Origin: Chitinophaga pinensis
GTDB taxonomy: Bacteria > Pseudomonadota > Gammaproteobacteria > Burkholderiales > Burkholderiaceae_C
Reading direction: 5' to 3'
Assembly: GCA_943326015.2 (NCBI GenBank)
Contig: CALPRQ020000010.1
Span: 1 to 64,000, forward strand
Length of the DNA: 64,000 nt
Shown: piece by piece, positions 47,971-58,514 of the stretch
How the letters are laid out: each line of letters starts with the position of its first letter
Numbering within the stretch: position 1 is the first letter of the stretch
The notes under the pieces: generated by a model
Told to the model about the DNA's origin: nothing
The model's database searches: none
What the model saw: only the letters and a program-made list of their open reading frames with translations
Program-made: the position numbers and the translations under genes

Positions 47971-47995
47971 AGCCCGCCAAAGAGCGGGCTTTTTT
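47971..47995 (+). terminator. Hairpin-T6 after the DUF2829 gene
   Basis: AGCCCGC-CAAAGA-GCGGGCT followed by TTTTT; same stem as at 43675 and 48510. Confidence 0.85.
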
Positions 47996-48013
47996 ACACA
48001 CACACCAACCGCC

Positions 48014-48244
48014 ATGACCACTCATCCTGCGCCCTTCGCCCACATCTTCCCGGCGTCCATCAGATCCCGCCTGCTGAGGCTGTCCATCAAGGCCGAACTG
48101 GCCGCGCAAGAGTCGCCGTTCGGTCGCAATGGCGCCGCATACCAAGCCGTCATCGAAAAGATCGATCAGACCCAAGAGGAGGCGCGCAAGCGCTGCCCAC
48201 ACCTCTTTTGCTACGACTACGCCCCCACCAAGGTGCATGCATGA
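48014..48244 (+). CDS. Small phage protein of unknown function
   Basis: 76 residues: FAHIFPASIRSRLLRLSIKA, AYQAVIEKIDQTQEEARKRC. Helical; no recognised domain. It overlaps the next gene by 4 bp. Confidence 0.6.
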   Translation: MTTHPAPFAHIFPASIRSRLLRLSIKAELAAQESPFGRNGAAYQAVIEKIDQTQEEARKRCPHLFCYDYAPTKVHA

Positions 48245-48486
48245 ACTGCTGCGACGGCTTCGGTAACTGCCGGCAGGGCCGGGACTGCCCGGTGCGCCGC
48301 CAGGCGCCATACCCGGCCACGCTGCCACCAGATCTTCCGGTCTGGCCTGATCGCGACCAAGACGCGCTCTGCCGCCGGCGGCTGCAGGCCATTTCCTCGG
48401 TGGCCGGCCATGCCGCCGTCACGATTCTGATGCTGGTCTGCGCCGCCATGGCTGCAGCTGGCTGGGTGCAGCTGCTGACCAGCTGA
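48241..48486 (+). CDS. Small Cys-rich protein with a membrane segment
   Basis: 81 residues from the ATG at 48241: MNCCDGFGNCRQGRDCPVRR (Cys-rich, metal-binding-like pattern common to small phage proteins), then a C-terminal membrane helix (HAAVTILMLVCAAMAAAGWV). Overlaps the upstream stop by 4 bp. Function unknown. Confidence 0.62.
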   Translation: MNCCDGFGNCRQGRDCPVRRQAPYPATLPPDLPVWPDRDQDALCRRRLQAISSVAGHAAVTILMLVCAAMAAAGWVQLLTS

Positions 48487-48509
48487 CGCACCACCAGCCC
48501 TCAAACCCC

Positions 48510-48532
48510 AGCCCGCCGCCTGCGGGCTTTTT
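48510..48532 (+). terminator. Hairpin-T5
   Basis: AGCCCGC-CGCCT-GCGGGCT followed by TTTT; third copy of this stem in the early operon. Confidence 0.85.
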
Positions 48533-48559
48533 CATGCCGAGACATCGGCCAAGGACAGA

Positions 48560-48712
48560 ATGAACATCATCCCGAAAGAGAAGATCACGGCGGCCGTTGA
48601 GCGCTGCCTGGCGCTGCACAGCGACCAGGAGGCCGCGATCGAGGCTGTGGCGCAGTCGCTGCACCTGCCGGTCGAGACGGTCCTGGAGTGCGTCGAGGGG
48701 GGTGCGAAGTGA
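48560..48712 (+). CDS. 50-residue HTH-like protein upstream of the methyltransferase
   Basis: MNIIPKEKITAAVERCLALH, then QEAAIEAVAQSLHLPVETVL and ECVEGGAK. AAGGAC precedes the ATG. The second half looks like a short helix-turn-helix. Its stop overlaps the GTG start of the methyltransferase, so the two are coupled; it might regulate it. Confidence 0.6.
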   Translation: MNIIPKEKITAAVERCLALHSDQEAAIEAVAQSLHLPVETVLECVEGGAK

Positions 48713-49617
48713 AGGCGATCGACCTGTTCGCAGGCGCTGGCGGCTTCTCGACCGGCGCAGCAATGGCCGGCTGCAATGTCGTCTGGGCTGCCGATCACTG
48801 GCCTGCCGCCGTGCAGGTGCATGCCAACAACCACCCCGGCACTGAGCATGTCTGCCAAGACCTACAACAAGCCGACTGGACCGCAGTCCCGGCCCATGAC
48901 CTGCTCATGGCAAGCCCGGCTTGTCAAGGCCATAGTCGCGCTCGCGGCAAAGAGCGCGCGCACCACGACGCACAGCGATCCACCGCCTGGGCAGTCGTAT
49001 CGGCCGCAGAGTGCCACCGACCTGCCGTCGTCCTCGTCGAGAACGTGCCCGAGTTTGCCAAATGGGTGCTCTACCGGGCCTGGTGCGCGGCGATGCACGC
49101 ACTTGGATACGCACTGGCTCCGATGGTACTTGACGCGGCAGATCACGGCGTCCCGCAGCATCGCCGCAGGCTGTTCATCGTCGGCACACGGTCTAAGAAC
49201 CCGATCGAGCTGGCCCTGCCGCAGCGCGAGCACACGCCGGCCGCGCAGATCATCGATTTCGAGGCTGGCCGTTGGTCGCCGATTGAAAAGCCCGGGCGCA
49301 GCGCGAACACGCTCGCGCGCATCGCTGCCGGACGTGCAGCGCATGGATCGCGGTTCCTGACGGCGTACTACGGCAACGAACGCGGTGGGCGCAGTGTCAG
49401 CCGCCCGGTCGGGACGATCACCACGCGCGACCGCTGGGCCGTGATCGACGGCGAGCGCATGCGAATGTTGACCGTTGATGAATGTCGCGCAGCGATGGGA
49501 TTCCCTCATGGCTACCAGCTGCCCGAGACGCACAGGGAGGCAATCCACATGCTCGGAAATGCCGTGGTCCCGCCTGTGGCACGCGATGTCATCGAAGCAC
49601 TCAAGGAGGCAGTATGA
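48709..49617 (+). CDS. C5-cytosine DNA methyltransferase (orphan)
   Basis: 302 residues from a GTG at 48709 overlapping the upstream stop. Motif I DLFAGAGGFSTG, motif IV SPACQGHS (catalytic Cys; PPCQ-like), motif VI VLVENVPEF, motif VIII QHRRRLFIVG, target-recognition region, RPVGTITTRDRW, and motif X GNAVVPPVA are all present, so it should be active. No restriction endonuclease is adjacent. It probably protects phage DNA against host restriction, or helps regulation. Confidence 0.93.
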   Translation: MKAIDLFAGAGGFSTGAAMAGCNVVWAADHWPAAVQVHANNHPGTEHVCQDLQQADWTAVPAHDLLMASPACQGHSRARGKERAHHDAQRSTAWAVVSAAECHRPAVVLVENVPEFAKWVLYRAWCAAMHALGYALAPMVLDAADHGVPQHRRRLFIVGTRSKNPIELALPQREHTPAAQIIDFEAGRWSPIEKPGRSANTLARIAAGRAAHGSRFLTAYYGNERGGRSVSRPVGTITTRDRWAVIDGERMRMLTVDECRAAMGFPHGYQLPETHREAIHMLGNAVVPPVARDVIEALKEAV

Positions 49618-49955
49618 ACGCAAACACCAAGCTCTACATCGTCCACATCCCCGGCCCTGACGACATCTACGCAGCCCCGAGTCATCGGGTGGCGCAGCTG
49701 ATGAAGGCTGCCCACGACAGGTCGATGATTGAATGGATCGCTGGCATGCGCGCCAAGGGCGAGATGCTGAGAATTTGCGCTGAAGACATGCTGGCCGTCA
49801 TCGAGGAGTGCGACGACCCGGAGGGGCATGCCGAACTTCTGACTGAGTTCAAGTATTCGGACTGGGGCATCACCGAGGACGATCTTCTGATCGAGACCGA
49901 GCTAGGGGACGCTTCGCAGGCGCAGCTTTTTGCACAGGAAGGAGAAACGAAATGA
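49614..49955 (+). CDS. Phage protein of unknown function
   Basis: 113 residues from the ATG at 49614 (4-bp overlap with the methyltransferase): MNANTKLYIVHIPGPDDIYA, APSHRVAQLMKAAHDRSMIE, LLTEFKYSDWGITEDDLLIE. Alpha/beta, acidic C-terminus, reminiscent of small DNA-mimic-like acidic proteins, but there is no firm assignment. Confidence 0.68.
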   Translation: MNANTKLYIVHIPGPDDIYAAPSHRVAQLMKAAHDRSMIEWIAGMRAKGEMLRICAEDMLAVIEECDDPEGHAELLTEFKYSDWGITEDDLLIETELGDASQAQLFAQEGETK

Positions 49956-50191
49956 CCGAACAACAACCCAAGGCGCTGCAGCTAGCCGACAGGCTACGGA
50001 ACGAATACTGCGACGGCATGGCGTTTGATGCGGCAAAAGAGCTGCGCCGACTACATGCTCTGAACCAAGAGCTGTTGGAAGCGGCAAAGCTCTGCCGGCC
50101 TCATATGTACGACCACGCCAGCAACACGCAGGACTGCGCATTTGAAAAGCTGTGTGTTGTCATCGCAAAAGCTGAAGGAGAAATTAAATGA
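49952..50191 (+). CDS. Phage protein of unknown function
   Basis: 79 residues: LQLADRLRNEYCDGMAFDAA, KELRRLHALNQELLEAAKLC. Helical, of a type widespread in phage early regions ('aLrLAdeLe......aAaELRRLHa.NqeLleAL'). Overlaps neighbours by 4 bp. Confidence 0.72.
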   Translation: MTEQQPKALQLADRLRNEYCDGMAFDAAKELRRLHALNQELLEAAKLCRPHMYDHASNTQDCAFEKLCVVIAKAEGEIK

Positions 50192-50238
50192 CTGACCGCG
50201 AACTGCTGGATGCTGAAATTGGAAGGAACATGCAATGA
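50188..50238 (+). pseudogene. 16-residue remnant of an early phage gene
   Basis: MTDRELLDAEIGRNMQ. The MTDRELL start is that of a common early phage protein family (usually ~60-100 residues), here ending after 16 codons. It overlaps genes on both sides by 4 bp, so it may survive as a coupling peptide. Confidence 0.35.
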
Positions 50239-50933
50239 CTAAAAAGTTTTTGGTGGATCACCGCCTACTGGAAATCATGAAGGAGGCGCTAGATGATGGC
50301 TTGAAAATTAGCCCAAATTCAGTTTTGCATGATCGACTCAGCGCAGAACTGGAGCAGCCGCAAGTCCATATCCCTGACGCCGGCACCAGCTTCCACCCTG
50401 CTGGGGCGACGCTGCTGCCGGTGGAGCTGACGCCTGAGATGCTGAAAGCAGGAGTGGAGGCTACCGAACGCTGTAAGCAGCGTTCGTTCAAAGGCGCTGT
50501 TCAGTGGGACTATGTGTTCCGTGCCATGCTTGCCGCCGCACCGCAGCCGCCATCTCGTCAGTCGGAGCCGACTGACAGCATGGGAATACCGCTGTCGTGT
50601 GGCAAACCGCTTTGCGCGCCCGGCCAGCACCATTCACTGTGCGTGCTGGCATCTGCGCCGCAGCCGCCAGTGGTGGAGCAGCCTCCGGTGGCGTGGACTG
50701 TTGCCGGGCAGGTGCAAAACTGGGAACGAGACTTCAGCGCATACCGTACCAAGCACTATGTACGTCCCGTTTACACCCACCCCCAGCCCCGGCGCAAGCC
50801 GCTGACGGATGAGCAGATCAACACCATCGTTACCGAGCAGTGGGGTAGTCGGGTTGTTCATGCAGCCCATAGGGCATTCGCCCGAGCCATCGAGCGCGCC
50901 CACGGGATCGGCCAGGAAGGCGGCGCAGCATGA
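50235..50933 (+). CDS. Phage protein of unknown function, modular
   Basis: 232 residues. VELTPEMLKAGVEATERCKQ and the repeated linker AAPQPPSRQSEP / SAPQPPVVEQPP separate short modules; the end (RRKPLTDEQINTIVTEQWGS, HRAFARAIERAHGIG) is a very common phage C-terminal module. The protein looks assembled by recombination at the Pro-rich linkers. Overlaps the ASCH fragment by 4 bp. Confidence 0.72.
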   Translation: MTKKFLVDHRLLEIMKEALDDGLKISPNSVLHDRLSAELEQPQVHIPDAGTSFHPAGATLLPVELTPEMLKAGVEATERCKQRSFKGAVQWDYVFRAMLAAAPQPPSRQSEPTDSMGIPLSCGKPLCAPGQHHSLCVLASAPQPPVVEQPPVAWTVAGQVQNWERDFSAYRTKHYVRPVYTHPQPRRKPLTDEQINTIVTEQWGSRVVHAAHRAFARAIERAHGIGQEGGAA

Positions 50934-51001
50934 AAGAGCGTCCGATCATTTTCAGCGCACCGATGGTGCGCGCGATCCTGGCTGGAGTCCTACATGGGTA
51001 G
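50930..51001 (+). pseudogene. 5' fragment of an ASCH gene, cut off by HNH insertion
   Basis: Codes MKERPIIFSAPMVRAILAG then VLHMG and stop. The first 19 residues match the start of the intact ASCH gene at 51455 (MKERPILFSGAMVRALLAG), with many synonymous differences. The HNH gene begins within its last codons. Confidence 0.82.
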
Positions 51002-51458
51002 GCCCCGCAAAGGTGGTGGTAACGATGAGCGCCGCATTGTGTTCGATGACAAGTTGCTGCGTCGTTTACATGACGATGGAAAGACCATTGCCGAAATATC
51101 GGCTCTGCACGGGTGCAGCACTCACCCGGTGAAGATGGCTATACGGAGGCTCGGGCTATCAAGGCCGGCAAGACCTCGGACCGGAATGCTAGATGGCCCG
51201 AAGAACCCATCATGGAAGGGGGGTCGTCGGCAGCGCAGCGATGGCTACATCGAGGTCTGGACGCCGGCCGGCGTTCGCCTTGAGCACCAGGTCGTCATGG
51301 AGCGGAAACTCAGGCGCCCTCTCGTGGCTGGCGAGGTGGTACACCACATTGATGAGAACAAATCGAACAACGATCCGACCAACCTGAAGCTCACCACACA
51401 ATCCGAGCACATCCGAGAGCACTTGGTAGACATGCAAAAAGCGAGGTATGGGCGATGA
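50994..51458 (+). CDS. HNH endonuclease inserted at an ASCH gene
   Basis: 154 residues. The N-terminal part holds a helix-turn-helix (DKLLRRLHDDGKTIAEISAL, HGCSTHPVKMAIRRLGL) and a NUMOD-like GPKNPSWKGG; the HNH motif is EHQVVMERKLRRPLVAGEVV, HHIDENKSNNDPTNLKLTT. This is a homing-type endonuclease. It starts inside the truncated ASCH fragment and its stop overlaps the start of the intact ASCH gene (4 bp), so both genes are translated. Confidence 0.9.
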   Translation: MGRPRKGGGNDERRIVFDDKLLRRLHDDGKTIAEISALHGCSTHPVKMAIRRLGLSRPARPRTGMLDGPKNPSWKGGRRQRSDGYIEVWTPAGVRLEHQVVMERKLRRPLVAGEVVHHIDENKSNNDPTNLKLTTQSEHIREHLVDMQKARYGR

Positions 51459-52108
51459 AAGAACGGCCTATTCTGTTTTCTGGGGCCATGGTTCGGGCCT
51501 TGTTGGCCGGTACGAAGACGCAGATGCGGCTGGCCGTAAAACTCGACGCAACGCCCGAGCCCAAGCACTCACGAGATGTCATCCTGCGCTACCGCTGTCC
51601 ATACGGCCAGCCCGGAGACAGGCTGTGGGTGCGGGAGACGTGGCAAGGGCCGCTACTCGATGACGACGCAATCGAGAACCCGGAGGACATCGAAAGCCCG
51701 AAATACTGCTTCTACGCGGCAAACGGTGGGCCAGCGCCGGAGTACGAGGATGCAGACGGCGATCTGCATTGCCGCTGGAGGCCAAGCATTCACATGCCCC
51801 GCTGGGCCAGCCGCATCACGCTGGAGATCGTCAGCGTGCGCGTGGAGCGGCTGCAGGACATCAGCGAAGCGGATGCGCGAGCAGAGGGTGCGCGTTACCG
51901 GAAAATCAGCACAGGTGACGCACGCATAGGACTTATGGACTGGTGGTTTTTTGGCACAGACACTGCAGGCAATGACATTGGCGCAGGGTTGTGCGCAAAA
52001 GACGGGTACGAGCTTTTTTGGGAATACATCAACGGCGCGGGCTCATGGGATGCGAATCCCTGGATCTGGGTCATCGAGTTCAAGCGCGCGGAAGGAGAGG
52101 CAGCATGA
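51455..52108 (+). CDS. ASCH-domain protein
   Basis: 217 residues. ASCH/PUA-like signature: MKERPILFSGAMVRALLAGT with KTQMR, YGQPGDRLWVRETW, HMPRWASRITLEIVSVRVER, LQDISEADARAEG, YELFWEYINGAGSWDANPWI. ASCH domains bind RNA or nucleotides; phage copies are very common but undefined. Its 5' end is duplicated upstream of the HNH gene. Confidence 0.9.
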   Translation: MKERPILFSGAMVRALLAGTKTQMRLAVKLDATPEPKHSRDVILRYRCPYGQPGDRLWVRETWQGPLLDDDAIENPEDIESPKYCFYAANGGPAPEYEDADGDLHCRWRPSIHMPRWASRITLEIVSVRVERLQDISEADARAEGARYRKISTGDARIGLMDWWFFGTDTAGNDIGAGLCAKDGYELFWEYINGAGSWDANPWIWVIEFKRAEGEAA

Positions 52109-52440
52109 GAGTCACCGAACAATTCCAGGTGGATGCGTTCACCATTTACGAAGCGCCCATGCCGCCCGGCAAGAGCGTGCTGGACCCGATCACGGTGCTG
52201 CTGCGCGACTTCGGCGGCAGCGGCCAGGTCATCGTCGAATGCTACGGCGCGGCCTGGTCGTGCTGGTTCGGCGCGATCGGCAGCTACACGCTGCGCCTGT
52301 TCCTGGCCGGATGCGACGAGCACTACCTGGCCGGCAAGCTGGGTTGCGTCACGCACCGCTCGACAACGAAGCGCGAAGAGGCCTATCTGCGGCACATCGC
52401 ACGCGCCGTCATCGCAGCACTGAAAGGAGATGCAGCATGA
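52105..52440 (+). CDS. Phage protein of unknown function
   Basis: 111 residues from the ATG at 52105: PITVLLRDFGGSGQVIVECY, GAAWSCWFGAIGSYTLRLFL, AGCDEHYLAGKL. This conserved phage family (ITV.l.D...g.G.i...cyg.aW..yWg..g) has no known function. Overlaps neighbours by 4 bp. Confidence 0.78.
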   Translation: MRVTEQFQVDAFTIYEAPMPPGKSVLDPITVLLRDFGGSGQVIVECYGAAWSCWFGAIGSYTLRLFLAGCDEHYLAGKLGCVTHRSTTKREEAYLRHIARAVIAALKGDAA

Positions 52441-52802
52441 AACGCTGGGACGCCCAAGGCCTCACGGCCACCCAGCGCGCCATCCTAGACCGCCTCCAAG
52501 CCATCGGCCCGATGACGATACAGGAGCTGTGCGCTGAGCTGGATTTGTCCAGGGAAGGCGCTCGTAAAGCGGTCAACGGCCTGCACGAGATGAAGCGCAT
52601 CTACGTGCGCGACTGGCCCTACCTGGGCACCCAGCGCTCTCGGCAGTGGGCGCTGCGCACGGCAGGCCAGCGCGACGCCCAGAAGCCAACTGCCTGCACC
52701 AGGCCGGAATACGACAGGCGCTTTCGCGAGCGCCACAAGATCACGATTGCTCGGCGCAAGTCGCTACTGCCGCCGAGCCCGTTTCAAGGACTTATAACAT
52801 GA
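52437..52802 (+). CDS. Winged-helix DNA-binding protein
   Basis: 121 residues from the ATG at 52437: LTATQRAILDRLQAIGPMTI, QELCAELDLSREGARKAVNG, LHEMKRIYVRDW. This is an MarR/ArsR-like winged helix, followed by a basic tail (DRRFRERHKITIARRKS). It is probably a phage regulator; the target is unknown. Confidence 0.75.
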   Translation: MKRWDAQGLTATQRAILDRLQAIGPMTIQELCAELDLSREGARKAVNGLHEMKRIYVRDWPYLGTQRSRQWALRTAGQRDAQKPTACTRPEYDRRFRERHKITIARRKSLLPPSPFQGLIT

Positions 52803-53062
52803 GCCGAAAACTCATCAACCGAAAAACCCTGCTTGGCATGATCACTTTTTGTGCCCGGACGATCGACTCGAAGGAGGCGGCCGGCGAGTTCCCGCGCCGC
52901 ATCGTGCTGTCGGCGCGCAGCGTGGCCTGGGATCTCGCCGAGGTCGAGGCATGGATTCAGGCCAGGCGGCAGGCCGGCGGCAAGGCGATCCGGCCTCTCG
53001 CCCCCCCAGCGGCCGCCAATGCCTCTCAGGTGGCCTGTGGCGCGCAGCAGCAGTCCAGGTGA
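52799..53062 (+). CDS. AlpA-like regulator / excisionase candidate
   Basis: 87 residues from the ATG at 52799: MSRKLINRKTLLGMITFCAR, TIDSKEAAGEFPRRIVLSAR, SVAWDLAEVEAWIQAR. MerR-like winged helix of the AlpA/excisionase class. It is the last plus-strand gene and its 3' end overlaps by 37 bases that of the convergent recombinase-like gene. Next to the integrase it may act as Xis. Confidence 0.82.
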   Translation: MSRKLINRKTLLGMITFCARTIDSKEAAGEFPRRIVLSARSVAWDLAEVEAWIQARRQAGGKAIRPLAPPAAANASQVACGAQQQSR

Positions 53063-53688
53063 TCCGCCCACCGCTGCAGCAGATCGGCCTGCACGTCGAT
53101 GTGGCGGTCTGCATCGTACCGGGCCAGCGACCGCTCGCCCAGCGTCAGCGAAGAACCCGTGGCTCGCACGACGGTGCCGGGTTCATGGCTGTGATCAAGC
53201 AGCCACTCGACGCCCGTGTGCCGAATGTCGTACATGCTGGCGGAACCAACACGCGCACCGGCCATTGCCGCCATGCTGACCGCGCGCGCCAACACCTTGC
53301 CCAGTGCATCTGACGACACATGCGCACCAGCCACCCTGAAAGCGGGCACCACATAGCGCGTCGCCGGCGCGCCTGGTGTCAGTCGGCCCCGGGCCTGATC
53401 CAGCTTGCGCAGCGCATCGAGCAGCGCGCGCGCCTGGCGCGAGAGCGGCATGCGCCGCGCCGGAAACAGGACGCTGCGGCGCTTGTCGTGCTGGATCAAC
53501 CAGCGACCCGCGCCAAGGTCCACATCATCCCAGGTCGCAGCGACAAGCTCCTGCGGCCTCAAAAGCGTCACCGCCTGCAAATGCAAGGCCAGGCGGTACT
53601 GTGCGACCGACGTTGCTCGGTCCACATGGGACATCACAGCGCCGATTTCATGATCGGCCAGCCTGATGGACTTCATTGAACGCGCCAT
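53026..53688 (-). CDS. Short tyrosine-recombinase-like protein
   Basis: 220 residues from the ATG at 53688 (GGAG in a G-rich tract upstream). It resembles only the catalytic domain of phage integrases: LHLQAVTLLRPQELVAATWD (first Arg box), PLSRQARALLDALRKLDQ, SMYDIRHTGVEWLLDHSHEP (degenerate HxxR box), and SLARYDADRHIDVQADLLQR near the end (candidate Tyr). The N-terminal arm- and core-binding domains are missing. It follows the complete integrase by 19 bases. It may be a regulator of integration or a degenerate copy. Confidence 0.7.
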   Translation of the reverse strand: MARSMKSIRLADHEIGAVMSHVDRATSVAQYRLALHLQAVTLLRPQELVAATWDDVDLGAGRWLIQHDKRRSVLFPARRMPLSRQARALLDALRKLDQARGRLTPGAPATRYVVPAFRVAGAHVSSDALGKVLARAVSMAAMAGARVGSASMYDIRHTGVEWLLDHSHEPGTVVRATGSSLTLGERSLARYDADRHIDVQADLLQRWADHLDCCCAPQAT

Positions 53689-53692
53689 ATCT

Positions 53693-53702
53693 CCCCCCCC
53701 CC
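53693..53702. repeat. C10 homopolymer between the two recombinase genes
   Basis: Ten C (G on the coding strand) just upstream of the ATG at 53688. It overlaps the ribosome binding site, so slippage would change spacing. Confidence 0.7.
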
Positions 53703-53707
53703 TCCTC

Positions 53708-54934
53708 TCACTGCTGAGTCCACTCGTCGATCTTGTCGGCCCAGTCCTGCAGCATCTGGCGCCGCTGGGTACTCCACTTCGCGCGGTTGTAGGTTCCCTC
53801 GACCGTGTTCCCCTTCGTGTGCGCCAGGCAGTATTCGATCCAGCGCCAGTCGTATTCGAGCTCGTTGAGCTGCGTCGATGCGGTGCGCCGCAGGTCATGC
53901 ACGCTGAATGGTTCGATCTTCACGCCGTCAGCGGCCGCTGCGTCCAAAATGGCCTGAATGGAGCGGTTGAGCGTAGCGTCCGATAGGTGTTCGTCGGGCT
54001 TGTAGCGGGCCGGCAGCACATAGTCCGAGATCCCGGCGAACGTGCGCAGGCTTTGCAGCAGCTCGACCGCCTGGCGCGACAGATGGACGACGTGCGGCAG
54101 CCGGTTTTTCATGCGCTCGCCCGGAATCTCCCAGACCGCGCGATCCAGGTCGAACTCCGACCAGGGCGCCTGGATCAGCTCCCCCTTGCGCGCCAGGGTC
54201 AGCAAGATCAACTTGAGCGCGGCGATGTTGGCCAAGTGGGTGCTAGCCCGGCCCATGTAGCGGTAGACAAGGCCGATCTCCGTGGGCGTCAGGTGGCGGC
54301 TGCGCGACCTGAACGTCGCAATGGTCGACGGCCTGATCTTCGCGGCCGGCGAGGCGTGCTCCTGGCCGCGGTCGCCCGCCCAGGTGTAGATGTTCGCGAT
54401 CAGGTTGCGCGCCGCCACGGCGACGGACGGCGCCCCGCGCGTTCGGATCTCGTCGGTCAGGCGCCGCACGTCCGCAGGCTCGATTTCGGCCATGCTGCGA
54501 CTTGCCCAGCGACTGAGCTCGCGCTCGTAGACCGCGCGCCGGTTCGCGCGTGTGCTTTCCGCGCAGGCCGCGTTGGTCAGCCAGTCCTCGGCCCACTGGC
54601 CAAAGCTCAGCGCCTCGCTGACATGGCGTTTGGTTCGCGACTTTTTCAGCGCCGGCGAGACGCCATCCCGGACCATTCGCTTGGCTTCGTGCAGCCGGTC
54701 GCGCGCTTCGAGCAGCGAGATGCCGCCAACACCCCAGGCGCCCAGCGTCAACGTCTCCTGCCGGCCGCCCAGGCGGTAGTTGTAGCGAAACGAAATCGCC
54801 CCAGTCGGCGCCACCTCGGCGTACATGCCGTCGCGGTCGCTGACCCGGTAGCGTTTCTCCTTGGGCTTGAGGCTGCGCAGCTTGGCCTCAGACAGCGGGC
54901 CTGTGATCGTCTTTTCCATGGATCCACTCTTCAT
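53708..54934 (-). CDS. int: Prophage integrase (tyrosine recombinase, P4-like)
   Basis: 408 residues from the ATG at 54934 (GGAG five bases before). The arm-binding DUF4102 domain (LRSLKPKEKRYRVSDRDGMY, ISFRYNYRLGGRQETLTLGA) is followed by the SAM-like core-binding domain and catalytic domain: ALKLILLTLARKGELIQAPW (Arg), NRLPHVVHLS, FSVHDLRRTASTQLNEL (HxLR), HTKGNTVEGTYNR (Tyr). It catalyses recombination at guaA. It sits next to attR with arm-type repeats upstream. Confidence 0.95.
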   Translation of the reverse strand: MKSGSMEKTITGPLSEAKLRSLKPKEKRYRVSDRDGMYAEVAPTGAISFRYNYRLGGRQETLTLGAWGVGGISLLEARDRLHEAKRMVRDGVSPALKKSRTKRHVSEALSFGQWAEDWLTNAACAESTRANRRAVYERELSRWASRSMAEIEPADVRRLTDEIRTRGAPSVAVAARNLIANIYTWAGDRGQEHASPAAKIRPSTIATFRSRSRHLTPTEIGLVYRYMGRASTHLANIAALKLILLTLARKGELIQAPWSEFDLDRAVWEIPGERMKNRLPHVVHLSRQAVELLQSLRTFAGISDYVLPARYKPDEHLSDATLNRSIQAILDAAAADGVKIEPFSVHDLRRTASTQLNELEYDWRWIEYCLAHTKGNTVEGTYNRAKWSTQRRQMLQDWADKIDEWTQQ

Positions 54935-54951
54935 CACGACTCCATTCGCAA

Positions 54952-55124
54952 TGATGGTACTGAGCGCCTTTTCAGGCCCTCGAAATACCATCACCACCCG
55001 ATACCATCAGATCACTCTACGCGATTGTTTTTCAAAGACTTTTCAAGAAATCACGAGGGAAGAACTGAATGATGGTTTGATGGTATCTGAAATCCTGGCT
55101 GTAAACCATGCTGCAATACCATCA
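54952..55124. repeat. Integrase arm-type repeats ATACCATCA
   Basis: ATACCATCA at 54985, 55001 and 55116; reverse form TGATGGTAT at 55078; degenerate forms TGATGGTAC at 54952 and TGATGGTTT at 55070. They lie between int and attR, as for integrase arm sites. Confidence 0.65.
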
Positions 55125-55153
55125 GGATCGCCATGAAAAAAAGCTGCTTGTCT

Positions 55154-55183
55154 TTGCGCGACATTGCGCGACATTGCGCGACA
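55154..55183. repeat. Three tandem 10-bp repeats near attR
   Basis: TTGCGCGACA three times in tandem; a related inverted repeat GTGACG-TTGCG-CGTCAC lies at 55233-55249. Possible recombination-protein binding sites. Confidence 0.6.
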
Positions 55184-55190
55184 GAAAAAG

Positions 55191-55230
55191 AAAAACCCCT
55201 TGAAGTTCAATACCTTACAAGGGGTTTTTT
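55191..55230. terminator. Bidirectional terminator at the prophage right end
   Basis: AAAAACCCCTTG / CAAGGGGTTTTTT with a 15-base loop. T runs on both strands isolate guaA from the prophage. Confidence 0.85.
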
Positions 55231-55263
55231 GCGTGACGTTGCGCGTCACTGCGAGTCGTTAAA

Positions 55264-56883
<1,620 letters not shown>

Positions 56884-56916
56884 GGCGTGGTAAGGATTGA
56901 GCGCTGCAAGAAAAGC

Positions 56917-56942
56917 GAAAAGGCCGTCCAGACTGGACGGCC
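56917..56942 (-). terminator. Hairpin between guaB and guaA
   Basis: Minus-strand GGCCGTCCA-GTC-TGGACGGCC followed by TTTT. It could attenuate read-through from guaB into guaA. Confidence 0.7.
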
Positions 56943-56968
56943 CCCTGGGGCCTGTTCAATCGACCCGG

Positions 56969-58471
<1,503 letters not shown>

Positions 58472-58514
58472 CTAAACTGTAGCCGTCGAACAAGACGGAT
58501 CTGGGGAGGACGGG

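Noticed and set aside
54861-55136. 91-codon plus-strand frame over the int start and arm sites
   Set aside because: It crosses int coding sequence and the repeat region and has no protein character.
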